A stretch of 64,000 nucleotides of DNA. It comes from Paenibacillus sp. FSL H7-0326. Its GTDB lineage: Bacteria > Bacillota > Bacilli > Paenibacillales > Paenibacillaceae. The notes below the pieces were generated by a model. It was given only the letters and a program-made list of their open reading frames with translations. It was not told where the DNA came from and made no database searches. This document shows positions 1 through 8,878 of the stretch, piece after piece. Position numbers and translations under genes: made by a program. The DNA is taken from the NCBI RefSeq assembly GCF_001955535.1, contig NZ_MPVN01000002.1, positions 124,001-188,000 of the forward strand, read 5' to 3'. The first letter of the stretch is position 1. Every line of letters begins with the position of its first letter.

Positions 1-257
1 ATTCCGTCATTATTCAAATCCTTCTGAATAATCTTGTTAGACATCTCTCTTGGCTGTGTAATCGTAGAGCCTTCAGGCAATTCCCCCTGAATAACGCTGA
101 GCAGATTCTCCCGCTCCGATGTCAGCTGCGGCGTTTTCATAAGCGACTTGGGATCGTTGAAAGAATCAAGTCCGTTCGCGCAGGCAGTAAGCAGCATAAG
201 TACGGCAAACAACAGCACTGCATGAAATATCCTTTTTATATGTTGTGCATTTAACAC
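1..257 (-). CDS. Lipoprotein, N-terminal fragment (runs off left edge)
   Basis: The first ~85 codons of a minus-strand gene are visible. Translation from a GTG at 257-255 gives a short basic N-terminus, a hydrophobic stretch and a lipobox ending LLTAC at about residues 20-24, so it is probably a membrane-anchored lipoprotein. The visible part ends in DLNNDG, which resembles the calcium-binding turn of FG-GAP/VCBS or dockerin-like repeats. GGAAAG lies upstream of the GTG. It follows the ABC ATPase by 20 bases and is probably co-transcribed with it. The C-terminus is outside the window, so its function is not assigned. Confidence 0.65.
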   Translation of the reverse strand, partial: MLNAQHIKRIFHAVLLFAVLMLLTACANGLDSFNDPKSLMKTPQLTSERENLLSVIQGELPEGSTITQPREMSNKIIQKDLNNDG

Positions 258-277
258 CTGATCACTCTTTCCACTCG

Positions 278-1003
278 TTAAATCTTGTTTTTTTCGTGCA
301 TGGTCAGACGCCGGCCCCGGATATCAAAGGCAATTCTTCCTTCAGATAGCCCCCATATCCTTGCCGCATGACGTTCCGCTAGCTCGATAGGAAGTACGGC
401 AATCACAGTAACATTTTCTTCCGAGCACAGCTTTTTAAAATTCTCAAGCACACTGTCTGCTGACTTCGGATCGAGTCCAATAACAGGCTCATCCGCCAAA
501 ATAACCTTGGCGCCATGAGTCAGTGCTCTTGCGATCGCCACACGCTGCCGCTCTCCCCCGCTGAGCTGTCCAGCCTTCATATGGGCTTTATCAAGCAAAC
601 CAACACTCTCAATAATGTCCATGGCTCCCATATAATCATCCGAACGCACCATCCCCGTCACCATTCTCCACCAAGGCGTTTGCCCAGAACGTCCAATAAG
701 CACATTCTTGAGCACCGTCTTATTCGTGAACAGCTCTGGGTTCTGCTCTAAATAGGCCCACTCGCGCTTAATCTGCTTTTTACCAGCATAACCAGCACCA
801 AAGATATCAGTACCATGTACCGTAAATTTTCCTTTATCCCATTGTTCCTTCAGGGCCAAACAACGAAGAAGCGTGCTTTTGCCGCTGCCGCTGCCGCCCA
901 CAATCCCGATAAATTCCCCTTGCTGCATGTCAAAGCTTATCTCACGAAGCACCGGAAGTTTGTCCGGACCTACGCTTTTTGCTAGATTCTCTACTCTGAT
1001 CAT
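278..1003 (-). CDS. ABC transporter ATP-binding protein, PhnC-like
   Basis: This is a 241-residue ABC ATPase. It has the Walker A motif GGSGSGKST (about residues 36-44), the signature LSGGERQRVA, Walker B VILADEP and a GLDP D-loop. It resembles the phosphonate importer ATPase PhnC and related amino-acid importer ATPases. The ATG at 1003 is preceded by AGAGGAG. No cognate permease is visible; the downstream partner is a lipoprotein cut by the window edge, so the substrate cannot be inferred. It could energise export or membrane remodelling rather than phosphonate uptake. Confidence 0.85.
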   Translation of the reverse strand: MIRVENLAKSVGPDKLPVLREISFDMQQGEFIGIVGGSGSGKSTLLRCLALKEQWDKGKFTVHGTDIFGAGYAGKKQIKREWAYLEQNPELFTNKTVLKNVLIGRSGQTPWWRMVTGMVRSDDYMGAMDIIESVGLLDKAHMKAGQLSGGERQRVAIARALTHGAKVILADEPVIGLDPKSADSVLENFKKLCSEENVTVIAVLPIELAERHAARIWGLSEGRIAFDIRGRRLTMHEKNKI

Positions 1004-1099
1004 TTACGCTTAAACTCCTCTTATCCGTAGATTGTATATTCTTAGTTTATTGGAAAAAGAGTCGATTTACCATATGAGAACAAACATTCCTCAGATTCG

Positions 1100-2272
1100 T
1101 TATATATTTGATCCCTGTTTCGATCGAAAAAAGAAGCCTGCTATTCCAAATACCAAGTAGCATCCGCCAAGTAACCAGAACATAGCGCCCGGAGTACCGA
1201 GGCCCAGCATGATACCTCCTAGATTCGGTCCTAGGATGCTTCCTATATTAAATTGAAAAGAAGCGACGACATTCGCAGATGGAAGCAGCTGCTTAGGAAG
1301 AATATCCGCCGCATAAGCGAGCCCCAGCGAGAAGAATGAACCCACCAGTCCACCAGCAAGTGTAAGAAGAATCAAGGTATACCAAAAATGAGTGCCGACC
1401 ACTGGTATCATCAGAAAGAATAAACCACCTAATATTCCACTGATCATCAGTATCTTTTTACGCCCGTATTTGTCACTAAGTGCACCTAGCGGGAGCTGCA
1501 GCAGCAGTCCGCCAATCCCCACAAAGGGCAGGAGCGTTGAAATGTCATTCTCAGAGAAGCCGCTTCGAAGCCCATATATTGGGAAGTTACTGTTCATTCC
1601 CGACTCCATATAACCGTACAGGAAGGCTGGAAGAAGTGCATACCACGCAAGCATGAAGCCTTTTCTGTACCGCCCCTTGACCTGGTCCGTCGTACTCATT
1701 TTCTCCGGGCGTGCATCCGGCAGTCGTAGTGCAAAGAACAGCACAACAAGCATGATCAGAAACAATATGGCGAACGGCAGTATTTGATTGGTATCCAGCA
1801 ATTTAATACCTAACGGCCCAAGACTAAATCCAATACCGTATGACATTCCGTAGATAGATATATTTCTCCCTCTTGAGCCCGGTGGTGTCACCAGCAGAAC
1901 CCATAGCTGTGTTGCATAGTGTAATGCGCTGTCTCCAATGCCGACCAGAAACCGAAGCAGAAACCATAATCTCAGGTCCGGGATGATCGGAAATAAAATT
2001 AACGGGATCATGACGACGATAAGTCCGGCAACAATCAATTTCTTAAAGCCGACCGCACCAAGAATTCGTTCTGCAACCAAAGTCATGGCAAAAGAACCGA
2101 CATACATGACTGCGGCATTCATGCCGTTCACACTTGATGATACGCCCATCTTCTCGATAAATATGGAAAGAACGGGTAATAATAAACCTTGACTTAAGCC
2201 TGCTACAATAATGATTGCAATTAATATCAAAAAATGCCGTGATGATCCTTCTTGGTGTATTCCCTTCTTCAA
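1100..2272 (-). CDS. Major facilitator superfamily transporter
   Basis: This is a 390-residue polytopic membrane protein with about 12 hydrophobic segments. The MFS loop signature appears as GALSDKYGRKKIL in the second half. It is typical of drug/H+ antiporters. I place the start at a TTG (2272-2270) because AAAGGTAGG lies six bases upstream; an in-frame ATG at 2314 would add 14 residues but has only a weak ribosome-binding site. It is divergent from an ArsR-type regulator, which suggests local control. The substrate is unknown. Confidence 0.85.
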   Translation of the reverse strand: MKKGIHQEGSSRHFLILIAIIIVAGLSQGLLLPVLSIFIEKMGVSSSVNGMNAAVMYVGSFAMTLVAERILGAVGFKKLIVAGLIVVMIPLILFPIIPDLRLWFLLRFLVGIGDSALHYATQLWVLLVTPPGSRGRNISIYGMSYGIGFSLGPLGIKLLDTNQILPFAILFLIMLVVLFFALRLPDARPEKMSTTDQVKGRYRKGFMLAWYALLPAFLYGYMESGMNSNFPIYGLRSGFSENDISTLLPFVGIGGLLLQLPLGALSDKYGRKKILMISGILGGLFFLMIPVVGTHFWYTLILLTLAGGLVGSFFSLGLAYAADILPKQLLPSANVVASFQFNIGSILGPNLGGIMLGLGTPGAMFWLLGGCYLVFGIAGFFFRSKQGSNI

Positions 2273-2328
2273 TGCGAACCTACCTTTCAATTGAACAAAA
2301 AGAAAAATCGTCATCGCTGACGACCTGT

Positions 2329-2359
2329 CACTGTCCTCTATTATAGTCCTCAGACAGTG
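2329..2359. repeat. Inverted repeat in the leader of the MFS gene
   Basis: CACTGTC (2329-2335) and GACAGTG (2353-2359) form a perfect 7-base inverted repeat with a 17-base interval, between the MFS promoter and its start codon. It may be an operator or a transcript hairpin. Its position between the exporter and the divergent ArsR-type gene makes it a candidate binding site for that regulator. Confidence 0.45.
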
Positions 2360-2383
2360 GAAACGGGTTACAAAGTATTCAAC

Positions 2384-2412
2384 ATTATAGTGGACAATAC
2401 GCCCAAATACAA
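2384..2412 (-). promoter_or_regulatory. Predicted sigma-A promoter of the MFS gene
   Basis: Read on the minus strand, TTGTAT (2412-2407) is followed after 17 bases by TATAAT (2389-2384). The predicted start of transcription, near 2377, leaves a leader of about 100 bases before the TTG start. Confidence 0.6.
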
Positions 2413-2485
2413 GCGATAATGAAATGAACGCTTACTTTTTGTAAAAGATAAGCTGATACCTGTGATAGGAGGTCTGTTTATACAG

Positions 2486-3403
2486 ATGAGTTATCAGGTG
2501 AAAGTTGACGTTTCTCCCATTTACGAGCTGCTGAACAGCTTTATGGTCTATGTGACGAGAAGATGGGTTCGCAGTCTTGATCTCGGTCCAGAATGGATTG
2601 AGAACATAGACAGCACACTAAGCTTGGATGTACGGGATTCCATTAGAGCTGCCGCTGCATGGCCTTTCAGCGATTATGATGTGCTTTTTGCATGGACAGC
2701 GCTGCGAGAGCAGACGAGCGAGGTGCAGCCATTCCTTGAAGAAATGTCTGACAGACCGATTGAGGAGCTCTTTCATATCGTTCGTTCCGTGCTTCCAAGC
2801 CTGACGATTGAAGAAGCTTCCCGCATTCGTGATCATTACATTCCCCTGCTTCAGCTATGGGACAAGCATTATTATCAATCGCTCCTTCCTGAATACCGGA
2901 AGCTAATAGAGGAAGACAGCTCAGAGAAAGAACTGCTATTGACCAAGATGAGTCCTGACCGACTGGTTGACTATGCAACAGCAGGCCTTATCGTGGAAGA
3001 CATACCAGGGTTAAAAAAAATTATATTGTTTCCCACCGTTCATAACAGGCCGATTAATATGTATTGCTTCTATGAGGGTATGCTGCTAATCCAGTATCCG
3101 GTTGATGTGCCTGAAGAACGTGATGATGAACCGCCTGTCAGCTTGCTGAGACTTACCGAAGCCATTTCTGATCCTGAGAGACTGCGCTTGCTTCGTTATA
3201 TATCCAATCAGCCTAAATCCATTAAACAGATGTCCAGTGAGCTCGGTCAGTCCGAAGAATTTCTTCGTCCCCATCTCATGGCTCTTCGTGTATCCGGCTT
3301 GCTGCAAACCCACTTAGGTGAGGACCAAAGTGAAAAATATAGCCTTAGAACCGACGGACTATCAGAGCTTAACATGTATCTGGAAGCTTACATTCAAATA
3401 TGA
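2486..3403 (+). CDS. ArsR-family winged-helix regulator
   Basis: This is a 305-residue protein. The last ~90 residues form an ArsR-type winged helix: a LTEAISDPERLRLLRYI start, then an HTH around IKQMSSELGQSEEFLRPHLMAL. The N-terminal 200 residues form an all-alpha domain of a kind common in Bacillales ArsR proteins; its ligand is unknown. The ATG at 2486 is chosen; AGGAGGT lies at 2467-2473, a rather long 12 bases upstream. A GTG at 2462 is in frame but lies upstream of that site. It is divergent from the MFS exporter and translationally linked to the HAD gene downstream. Confidence 0.82.
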   Translation: MSYQVKVDVSPIYELLNSFMVYVTRRWVRSLDLGPEWIENIDSTLSLDVRDSIRAAAAWPFSDYDVLFAWTALREQTSEVQPFLEEMSDRPIEELFHIVRSVLPSLTIEEASRIRDHYIPLLQLWDKHYYQSLLPEYRKLIEEDSSEKELLLTKMSPDRLVDYATAGLIVEDIPGLKKIILFPTVHNRPINMYCFYEGMLLIQYPVDVPEERDDEPPVSLLRLTEAISDPERLRLLRYISNQPKSIKQMSSELGQSEEFLRPHLMALRVSGLLQTHLGEDQSEKYSLRTDGLSELNMYLEAYIQI

Positions 3404-3432
3404 CAACGTTAGAACAGCAAGGAGTGAAAATA

Positions 3433-4185
3433 ATGAAATCCTACGTACCGCAGCAGATTATATTTGATCTTGACGATACACTCATACACTGCAACAAATA
3501 CTTCAATTTAACGCTCGGTGCGTTTTACGAACTCATGCAGGAATGGTTTTGCGATTACAACATTACGATTGATGAAGTGAGATCGAAGCAAATAGAGATC
3601 GATGTGTCCGGGGTTAAAATTTTCGGCTTCGCCTCCCAGCACTTTCCACAATCCCTGATTGATACATACGTATTTTTCTCCAAAAAAGTTCACAGAGCCA
3701 TTGACCAGGATGAACAGGCCCAGCTCCAATCGCTTGGTATGAGCGTATACGAACAGGAGGTTGAAGCTTATCCTGGCATGGTAGAAACGCTGGAGCTGCT
3801 CCGTGACCAGGGTCATACGCTCCATCTGTATACAGGTGGAGAGCGTATGATCCAACAGCGCAAAATCGACCAAATGAAGCTTGGCGAGTACTTTGATGAT
3901 CGAATCTACATTACGAAGCACAAAAATATCGAGGCACTCGAAGCCATCATGCAGAAGGGGAATTTTGACCGCTCCGTCACCTGGATGATTGGCAACTCGC
4001 TGCGTACGGATATTGAGCCTGCAATAACTGCAGGAATCCATGCAATCTACATCGAGCAGGACGTGGAATGGCAATATAACGTAATTCAGCTGAACAAGCC
4101 GGACAATTATTCCTTATACACGATCAAAAAGCTGGTCGATGTTCCTGATGTAATTCAAGGATACTTATCCGGTCTGCAAAATTAA
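3433..4185 (+). CDS. HAD-superfamily hydrolase
   Basis: This is a 250-residue haloacid-dehalogenase-type phosphatase. Motif I is DLDDTLIH near the N-terminus, motif II falls at LYTGG (T), and motif IV lies in a region ending MIGNSLRTDIEPA. The alpha-helical cap insertion follows motif I (subclass C1). The ATG at 3433 has AAGGAG eight bases upstream. An in-frame ATG at 3400 overlaps the regulator stop (ATGA) but has no ribosome-binding site. It forms a two-gene operon with the ArsR-type regulator. The substrate is not recognisable. Confidence 0.83.
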   Translation: MKSYVPQQIIFDLDDTLIHCNKYFNLTLGAFYELMQEWFCDYNITIDEVRSKQIEIDVSGVKIFGFASQHFPQSLIDTYVFFSKKVHRAIDQDEQAQLQSLGMSVYEQEVEAYPGMVETLELLRDQGHTLHLYTGGERMIQQRKIDQMKLGEYFDDRIYITKHKNIEALEAIMQKGNFDRSVTWMIGNSLRTDIEPAITAGIHAIYIEQDVEWQYNVIQLNKPDNYSLYTIKKLVDVPDVIQGYLSGLQN

Positions 4186-4196
4186 GGCGTAATTTA

Positions 4197-4255
4197 AAAA
4201 AGAACTGTCCTCTCCCATTCAAGATTGCTGTTTGGGGAGTGAGACAGTTCTTTTT
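4197..4255. terminator. Bidirectional intrinsic terminator
   Basis: AAAAAGAACTGTC (4197-4209) and GACAGTTCTTTTT (4243-4255) form a perfect stem, with a further CTCTCCC/GGGGAG pairing inside. A/T runs on both sides let it serve both the HAD gene (+) and topB (-), which converge here. Confidence 0.85.
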
Positions 4256-4298
4256 GTAATATGGGTTAGGTACTCGTTTGATCCGGGATCAACTGCGT

Positions 4299-6644
4299 CT
4301 ACTCACGCTCTAGCGTCAACTTCCCAGATGCTGCGTCTGCCAGTACCACTCTGGCTTTATTGACAGCTCCTGTACTTGTCTTGAATGATAGCAGCTGTGT
4401 CTTGCCTTTGGATAGTAATGACTCAAGCATCTTCTCTGAGATTTGTTTGCCCGCAAAATCCTTCCATATGACAAATCCGCAGCCTTGCTTGAAATGACTG
4501 CAGCCATATCCTTTACGGCCTTCAATGATCGTCCCGCCGCAGCCCGGGCGCGGGCAGCTGCCGAGTGCGGTACGCCTACTAGAAGTCTTGGCAGACCCCG
4601 ATGTACGGGTTGACGCAGCAAGGGAACCTGTGGCAGATGATGCTGTCGATACTCGGGAAGCTGAACTTCCTTTAGATGTAGAGGAAGTATTCGACGTAGA
4701 CATTTTACTCGAACCAGCTGATGCTGACACGCTTGTCCCTCGCTTGGTGCCCTTAGTGCTGCGGCTTCCTCTGCCTCTCTTCTTCATATCCTCATCACCA
4801 AAAGCGTCCTTTGCTGCAGGCTGCTGAACACGGACCTTCTCAATAATGTTGATCGTGAACCGTTTAACATTGTCCATGAACTTGTCCTGTGCAGCCTCGC
4901 CCTTGGATATTTGATTCAGCCTGCGCTCCCATTGTCCTGTCATTTCGGGAGAAGCGAGCAGATCGACTCCTGCACTGCGTATTAATTCTATAGCGGTGCG
5001 TCCTTTTTGCGTAATCGTCATCTTCTTGCCCGTCAGCTGGATGTAACCAACCTGTTTAAGCCGTTCAATAGTCGCCGCTCTTGTCGCTGGTGTTCCCAGA
5101 CCTGCATCCTTCATTGCATCTCGAAGCTCATCATTTTCAATCTGCTTCCCTGCACTTTCCATCGCTTTCAGCAGAGTTCCTTCCGTGTAGCTCTTAGGCG
5201 GCTGGGTTTGCTTCTCCTTCATTTCGCTCTTCTTGCATGAGACCGGCTGCTCTTTGTTCAGATGGAAAGGTTCAGACGTATGCTCCTCCTGCTCCTCATC
5301 TTCCCCGTCTTTCTTACTGCGGCGCTTCTTGGCAGCGGTATCCTCGGGTGGCAGAACAACCTTCCAGCCTAAGGAGAGCAGCTCCTTCACATTCGTTTTG
5401 AAGGTCTCTTTTTCCACTTCCGTAAACACGGTATGCTGCTTATACTCTGCCGGAGGATAGAAATGGGATAGAAAACGGCGCACGATCAGATCATAAATCT
5501 GATTCTCATCCTTACTTAAGGAGCCTGCTTTTTTAAGTGTTGGCAAAATCGCGTGATGATCCTCGACCCGTTGCGGATTGCAGACGCTTCGATTACCTTT
5601 GTGCACGAGTGAAGGATTCGCTCCTCCCGCCAGCTCCGCATATGGCCCATTTTTTAGAAGCTGAAGTGTCTTCTGCATGCCATCAATATTTTGCTCGGTC
5701 ACATAATTCGAATTCGTCCGCGGGTAAGAAATCACCTTGTGCTTCTCATACAGTGCCTGAGCAATATCCAATGTTTTTTTGGCAGGAAAACCAAACTTGG
5801 CGTTAGCCTCTCGCTGCAATAGTGTCAGATCATACAGCTTAAACGGATATTCCTTCGTATTCTTCACATCGTATTTAGCAATACGCCCCGGCTTACCCTT
5901 GACCTTGTCCGCTATATTCTGGGCTATTTCACTCGACGTCAGCCGATCTCCTTGCCATACCCCTCGATACTCCGTCTTGTCCTGCTTGAAGGTGGCTGCG
6001 ACTTCGTAGTAAGTCTGCGAGTCAAATGCTTCAATTTCCTTCTCCCGGTCATAAATAAGAGCAAGAACAGGCGTTTGTACTCTGCCGACGGACAGAAGAG
6101 CATTATGTCTAGTGGTAAAGGCTCTAGATGCATTCATCCCAATCAGCCAATCTGCCTCGCTCCGTGCTCTTGCCGCTTCCGTCAAATGATAGAAATCCGA
6201 CGCGTCATGCAGCTGGTCGAAGCCGCGTTTAATGCTCTCTGCGGTCAAATCCGAAATCCATAGCCGCTTAACAGGCTGGTTCAGCTTAAGCTGCTGCTGA
6301 ATGAGGTCGAATATATACTGACCCTCACGCCCTGCATCACACGCATTGATGATCAGATTCGCCCTTCGCGCGAGCTCCCCAATGGTTTTGAGCTGATCCT
6401 TCGTCTTCGGATTCGGTACAATCTTGAATCGATCCGGTATGATGGGCAGATCATCTATACTCCATCTCTTATACTTGGAGTCATATGCCTCCGGCTGAGC
6501 CAGTCCCAGCAGATGGCCAATCGCCCAAGTAATGATGTACCTTTCTCCCTCCAGATACGTTCGGTTGTTTTTGGCACGCGGTTCCACCACGGCTGCTATC
6601 GTTCGTCCCATGTCGGGCTTTTCCGCGATAATGAGCGTCTTCAT
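4299..6644 (-). CDS. topB: DNA topoisomerase III (type IA)
   Basis: This 781-residue type IA topoisomerase passes DNA strands through a transient single-strand break and helps resolve recombination and replication intermediates. It has a Toprim domain with Glu8 (AEKP) and ACDAGREG (101-108), and the catalytic tyrosine Tyr307 in ISYPRTNSNYV. The C-terminus adds a Ser/Thr/Ala-rich low-complexity linker (about 630-710) and a C4 zinc-ribbon segment (CPRPGCGG...CSHFKQGCG). The linker is longer and more repetitive than in B. subtilis TopB. Ribosome-binding site AGGGAGG precedes the ATG. Its promoter and a leader hairpin are listed separately. Confidence 0.95.
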   Translation of the reverse strand: MKTLIIAEKPDMGRTIAAVVEPRAKNNRTYLEGERYIITWAIGHLLGLAQPEAYDSKYKRWSIDDLPIIPDRFKIVPNPKTKDQLKTIGELARRANLIINACDAGREGQYIFDLIQQQLKLNQPVKRLWISDLTAESIKRGFDQLHDASDFYHLTEAARARSEADWLIGMNASRAFTTRHNALLSVGRVQTPVLALIYDREKEIEAFDSQTYYEVAATFKQDKTEYRGVWQGDRLTSSEIAQNIADKVKGKPGRIAKYDVKNTKEYPFKLYDLTLLQREANAKFGFPAKKTLDIAQALYEKHKVISYPRTNSNYVTEQNIDGMQKTLQLLKNGPYAELAGGANPSLVHKGNRSVCNPQRVEDHHAILPTLKKAGSLSKDENQIYDLIVRRFLSHFYPPAEYKQHTVFTEVEKETFKTNVKELLSLGWKVVLPPEDTAAKKRRSKKDGEDEEQEEHTSEPFHLNKEQPVSCKKSEMKEKQTQPPKSYTEGTLLKAMESAGKQIENDELRDAMKDAGLGTPATRAATIERLKQVGYIQLTGKKMTITQKGRTAIELIRSAGVDLLASPEMTGQWERRLNQISKGEAAQDKFMDNVKRFTINIIEKVRVQQPAAKDAFGDEDMKKRGRGSRSTKGTKRGTSVSASAGSSKMSTSNTSSTSKGSSASRVSTASSATGSLAASTRTSGSAKTSSRRTALGSCPRPGCGGTIIEGRKGYGCSHFKQGCGFVIWKDFAGKQISEKMLESLLSKGKTQLLSFKTSTGAVNKARVVLADAASGKLTLERE

Positions 6645-6680
6645 CCGTCCGTTCCTCCCTAATTTAGCCCTGTACGAGCC

Positions 6681-6718
6681 AAAAAGGAGCTTCCCTCATA
6701 TTTTGACGGAAGCTCCTT
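6681..6718 (-). promoter_or_regulatory. Terminator-like hairpin in the topB leader
   Basis: On the minus strand AAGGAGCTTCC (6718-6708) pairs perfectly with GGAAGCTCCTT (6694-6684) around a 13-base loop and is followed by TTTTT. It begins only about 10 bases after the predicted topB transcription start and lies upstream of the topB ribosome-binding site. It looks like an intrinsic terminator, hence an attenuator, or a 5' stabilising hairpin. The opposite strand lacks a T-run. Confidence 0.65.
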
Positions 6719-6734
6719 GCTTCTAAGTAACCTC

Positions 6735-6763
6735 ATTATAGCAGAAAACTTGATGTTTCGTAA
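6735..6763 (-). promoter_or_regulatory. Predicted topB promoter with extended -10
   Basis: Minus-strand TTACGA (6763-6758), 17 bases, then TATAAT (6740-6735), with TGC directly before the -10, so it is an extended -10 element that compensates for a weak -35. The predicted start is near 6728. Confidence 0.6.
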
Positions 6764-6926
6764 GTTTCAAGCATGATTGCTGTATGGCGCCGTTCCGTGA
6801 ACGAATGGGTCTGCTGGACGCCAGTTGCCCGCTGCGCTCCCTCAGCCCCATTTCGTTCCCTCCACTATACATACAGCTGAACAACTTTTCAAAAAACGAA
6901 AACATCAAGTTAAGAGTGGGAGAAGC

Positions 6927-6964
6927 AAAAACCCCTATGAACCTGGGAAAGGTTCGATAGGGGC
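6927..6964 (-). terminator. Terminator of gltD
   Basis: CCCCTATGAACC (6932-6943) pairs with GGTTCgATAGGGG (6951-6963) around a seven-base loop with one bulged base; minus-strand transcription then enters TTTTT. It lies 50 bases past the gltD stop codon. The 160 bases from here to the topB promoter hold nothing I recognise. Confidence 0.85.
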
Positions 6965-7013
6965 TGATATGATGATAAAGATAATAGCAATATCTCTGTT
7001 ACAAAGTTATAAA

Positions 7014-8501
7014 TTATACAAGAACAGTGGAGCCCATCAGGTACTTATCCACTTCACGAGCGGCTTCGCGTCCCTCGTTAATTGCCCATACGACAAGGCT
7101 TTGTCCACGTCTCATGTCACCTGCTGCAAATACTTTATCGACATTCGTCGTATATTTGCCATAACGGGCTTTGACATTCGAACGCCGAGTCGTTTCCAGT
7201 CCGAGCTGCTGAGGAATCGTTTGCTCCGGTCCATCAAAACCAATGGCGATAAAAGCGAGATCCGCTTCAAAGACGCGCTCCGTGCCTTCGATCGGCTGGT
7301 AGATTTTGCGGCCTGTTTCATCGACGATACGCTGAATCTGTACGGTATGCAGCTCCTTCAGGTTACCCTTCTCGTCACCGACAAATTTGGTTGTCATGAT
7401 GGAGAATTCACGCGGATCGTTGCCAAATACGGCTTTTGCTTCTTCTTGAGCATAATCGAGCGTGTACACGTTAGGGAATTGCGGCCAAGGATTCGTAATC
7501 GGATCACGTTCAAGCGGTGCCTTATCATGAGTACCGAATTGAGTCACGCTTTTGGCGCCATGACGCAGTGAAGTGGCAACGCAGTCAGATCCCGTATCGC
7601 CGCCGCCAATGACGATGACCTTCTTGCCTTCCGCAGAAATATAGTTCCCGTCGGCAAGATTGGAATCCAGGTAGCTCTTGATCGTTCCATTCAAGAAGTC
7701 CATCGCATAATGTACACCATTAAGCTCGCTTCCTTCAATATTGAACTCCCGCGGCTTCGTCGCTCCTCCGCACAATACAACTGCATCATACTGCTCCGTA
7801 AGCTCCTGGGAAGAGATATCCTTACCAATCTCCGTATTCGTAATGAACGTAATACCTTCTGCTTTTAGCAGATTCACACGGCGTTCTACAACACCTTTAT
7901 CCAGCTTCATGCTAGGAATACCATAAGTCAACAGTCCGCCGACGCGATCGGCACGCTCATAGACCGTCACGAAATGCCCGGCTTTGTTCAGCTGTGCAGC
8001 TGCTGCAAGTCCCGCAGGACCTGATCCAACGACTGCTACACGTTTGCCCGTCCGTTTTTCAGGCGGATTCGGAACGACCCAGCCTTCTTCAAATCCTTTT
8101 TCAATAATAGCTTCCTCTATCGTCTTGATCGTTACAGGCTGACCAATCAAGCCCACCGTACAAGAACCTTCGCAAGGGGCAGGGCACACTCGACCCGTAA
8201 ACTCAGGGAAATTGTTCGTCTTATGCAAACGGTCAAGCGCTTCCTTCCAGAGACCACGGTAAACAAGATTGTTCCATTCAGGGATCAGGTTGTGCACCGG
8301 GCAGCCTGAAGTTCCCCCGATCATATCGATTCCGGTATGACAGTAAGGTGTTCCGCAATCCATGCATCGTGCACCTTGAGTACGGAGTTCTTCTTCTGAC
8401 ATGTGCTTGTGGAATTCCTCCCAGTCCTTAATCCGCTCTTCGGGAGGTCTGTCAGCCGGCAGCTGTCTTTTATACTCCATAAATCCTGTAGGTGTAGACA
8501 T
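7014..8501 (-). CDS. gltD: Glutamate synthase [NADPH] small subunit
   Basis: The 495-residue flavoprotein half of glutamate synthase passes electrons from NADPH through FAD and iron-sulfur clusters to the large subunit, which makes glutamate from glutamine and 2-oxoglutarate. N-terminal cysteines ([10 protein letters not shown] and later CPAPCEGSC) match the Fe-S region. [13 protein letters not shown] is the FAD Rossmann motif and GGGDTGSDC the NADPH motif. The start is set at ATG 8501 ([12 protein letters not shown], as in the family), with GGGGG upstream; 12 extra codons are open in frame. The large-subunit gene is not adjacent, which is unusual. Confidence 0.93.
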   Translation of the reverse strand: MSTPTGFMEYKRQLPADRPPEERIKDWEEFHKHMSEEELRTQGARCMDCGTPYCHTGIDMIGGTSGCPVHNLIPEWNNLVYRGLWKEALDRLHKTNNFPEFTGRVCPAPCEGSCTVGLIGQPVTIKTIEEAIIEKGFEEGWVVPNPPEKRTGKRVAVVGSGPAGLAAAAQLNKAGHFVTVYERADRVGGLLTYGIPSMKLDKGVVERRVNLLKAEGITFITNTEIGKDISSQELTEQYDAVVLCGGATKPREFNIEGSELNGVHYAMDFLNGTIKSYLDSNLADGNYISAEGKKVIVIGGGDTGSDCVATSLRHGAKSVTQFGTHDKAPLERDPITNPWPQFPNVYTLDYAQEEAKAVFGNDPREFSIMTTKFVGDEKGNLKELHTVQIQRIVDETGRKIYQPIEGTERVFEADLAFIAIGFDGPEQTIPQQLGLETTRRSNVKARYGKYTTNVDKVFAAGDMRRGQSLVVWAINEGREAAREVDKYLMGSTVLV

Positions 8502-8878
8502 GTTACAATTTCCCCCATCCATTCTCATCTGCATCAACGATACGGGCTATCCAATAAAATCCGAACAATAGCGCTATAGTTGACAGTTCGTGTAGAGTTT
8601 TTGACTATTGTATCACAAAAAAGCATAATTTGTACTTATCGGAATAACGAATTTTTAATCCTTATGTACAAACAGCTATTATCCCTATCATAGAACAACA
8701 TTCAGAAACTCACCTAAATCTATATTTCAACTATAGTAGCACCCGCAAATCCTGATGTTAAATGGACTATGCGCACAATAATTTGTATTATTCATCACAA
8801 ATCGCGTCAACTTATGATCGATTTTATTTATCAGGGTTTTCACAAAAAGTGTTTGTACCAACATACCACTTAAGCTGT
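8502..8878. other. Non-coding region upstream of gltD
   Basis: This AT-rich stretch of about 375 bases lies between dfrA and gltD. It must hold the gltD promoter; the best candidate is a minus-strand TACAAT near 8610-8615 with a poor -35. There is a 10-base palindrome ATAGCGCTAT at 8568-8577 and an inverted repeat CTATA/TATAG at 8721-8737, but no match to the TnrA/GlnR box and no confident GltC-type site. No open reading frame with a plausible ribosome-binding site was seen. Confidence 0.4.

Noticed and set aside
4525..4827. Coding function for the plus strand opposite the topB linker
   Set aside because: The open frame arises from the low-complexity Ser/Thr/Ala codons of topB on the other strand.
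6825..7571. Plus-strand open frame of 248 codons opposite the end of gltD
   Set aside because: It runs through the gltD terminator and the conserved gltD coding region, with no ribosome-binding site and no domain.
8581..8616. Plus-strand TTGACA followed by TATTGT as a promoter
   Set aside because: Spacing is 20 bases and no plus-strand gene follows.
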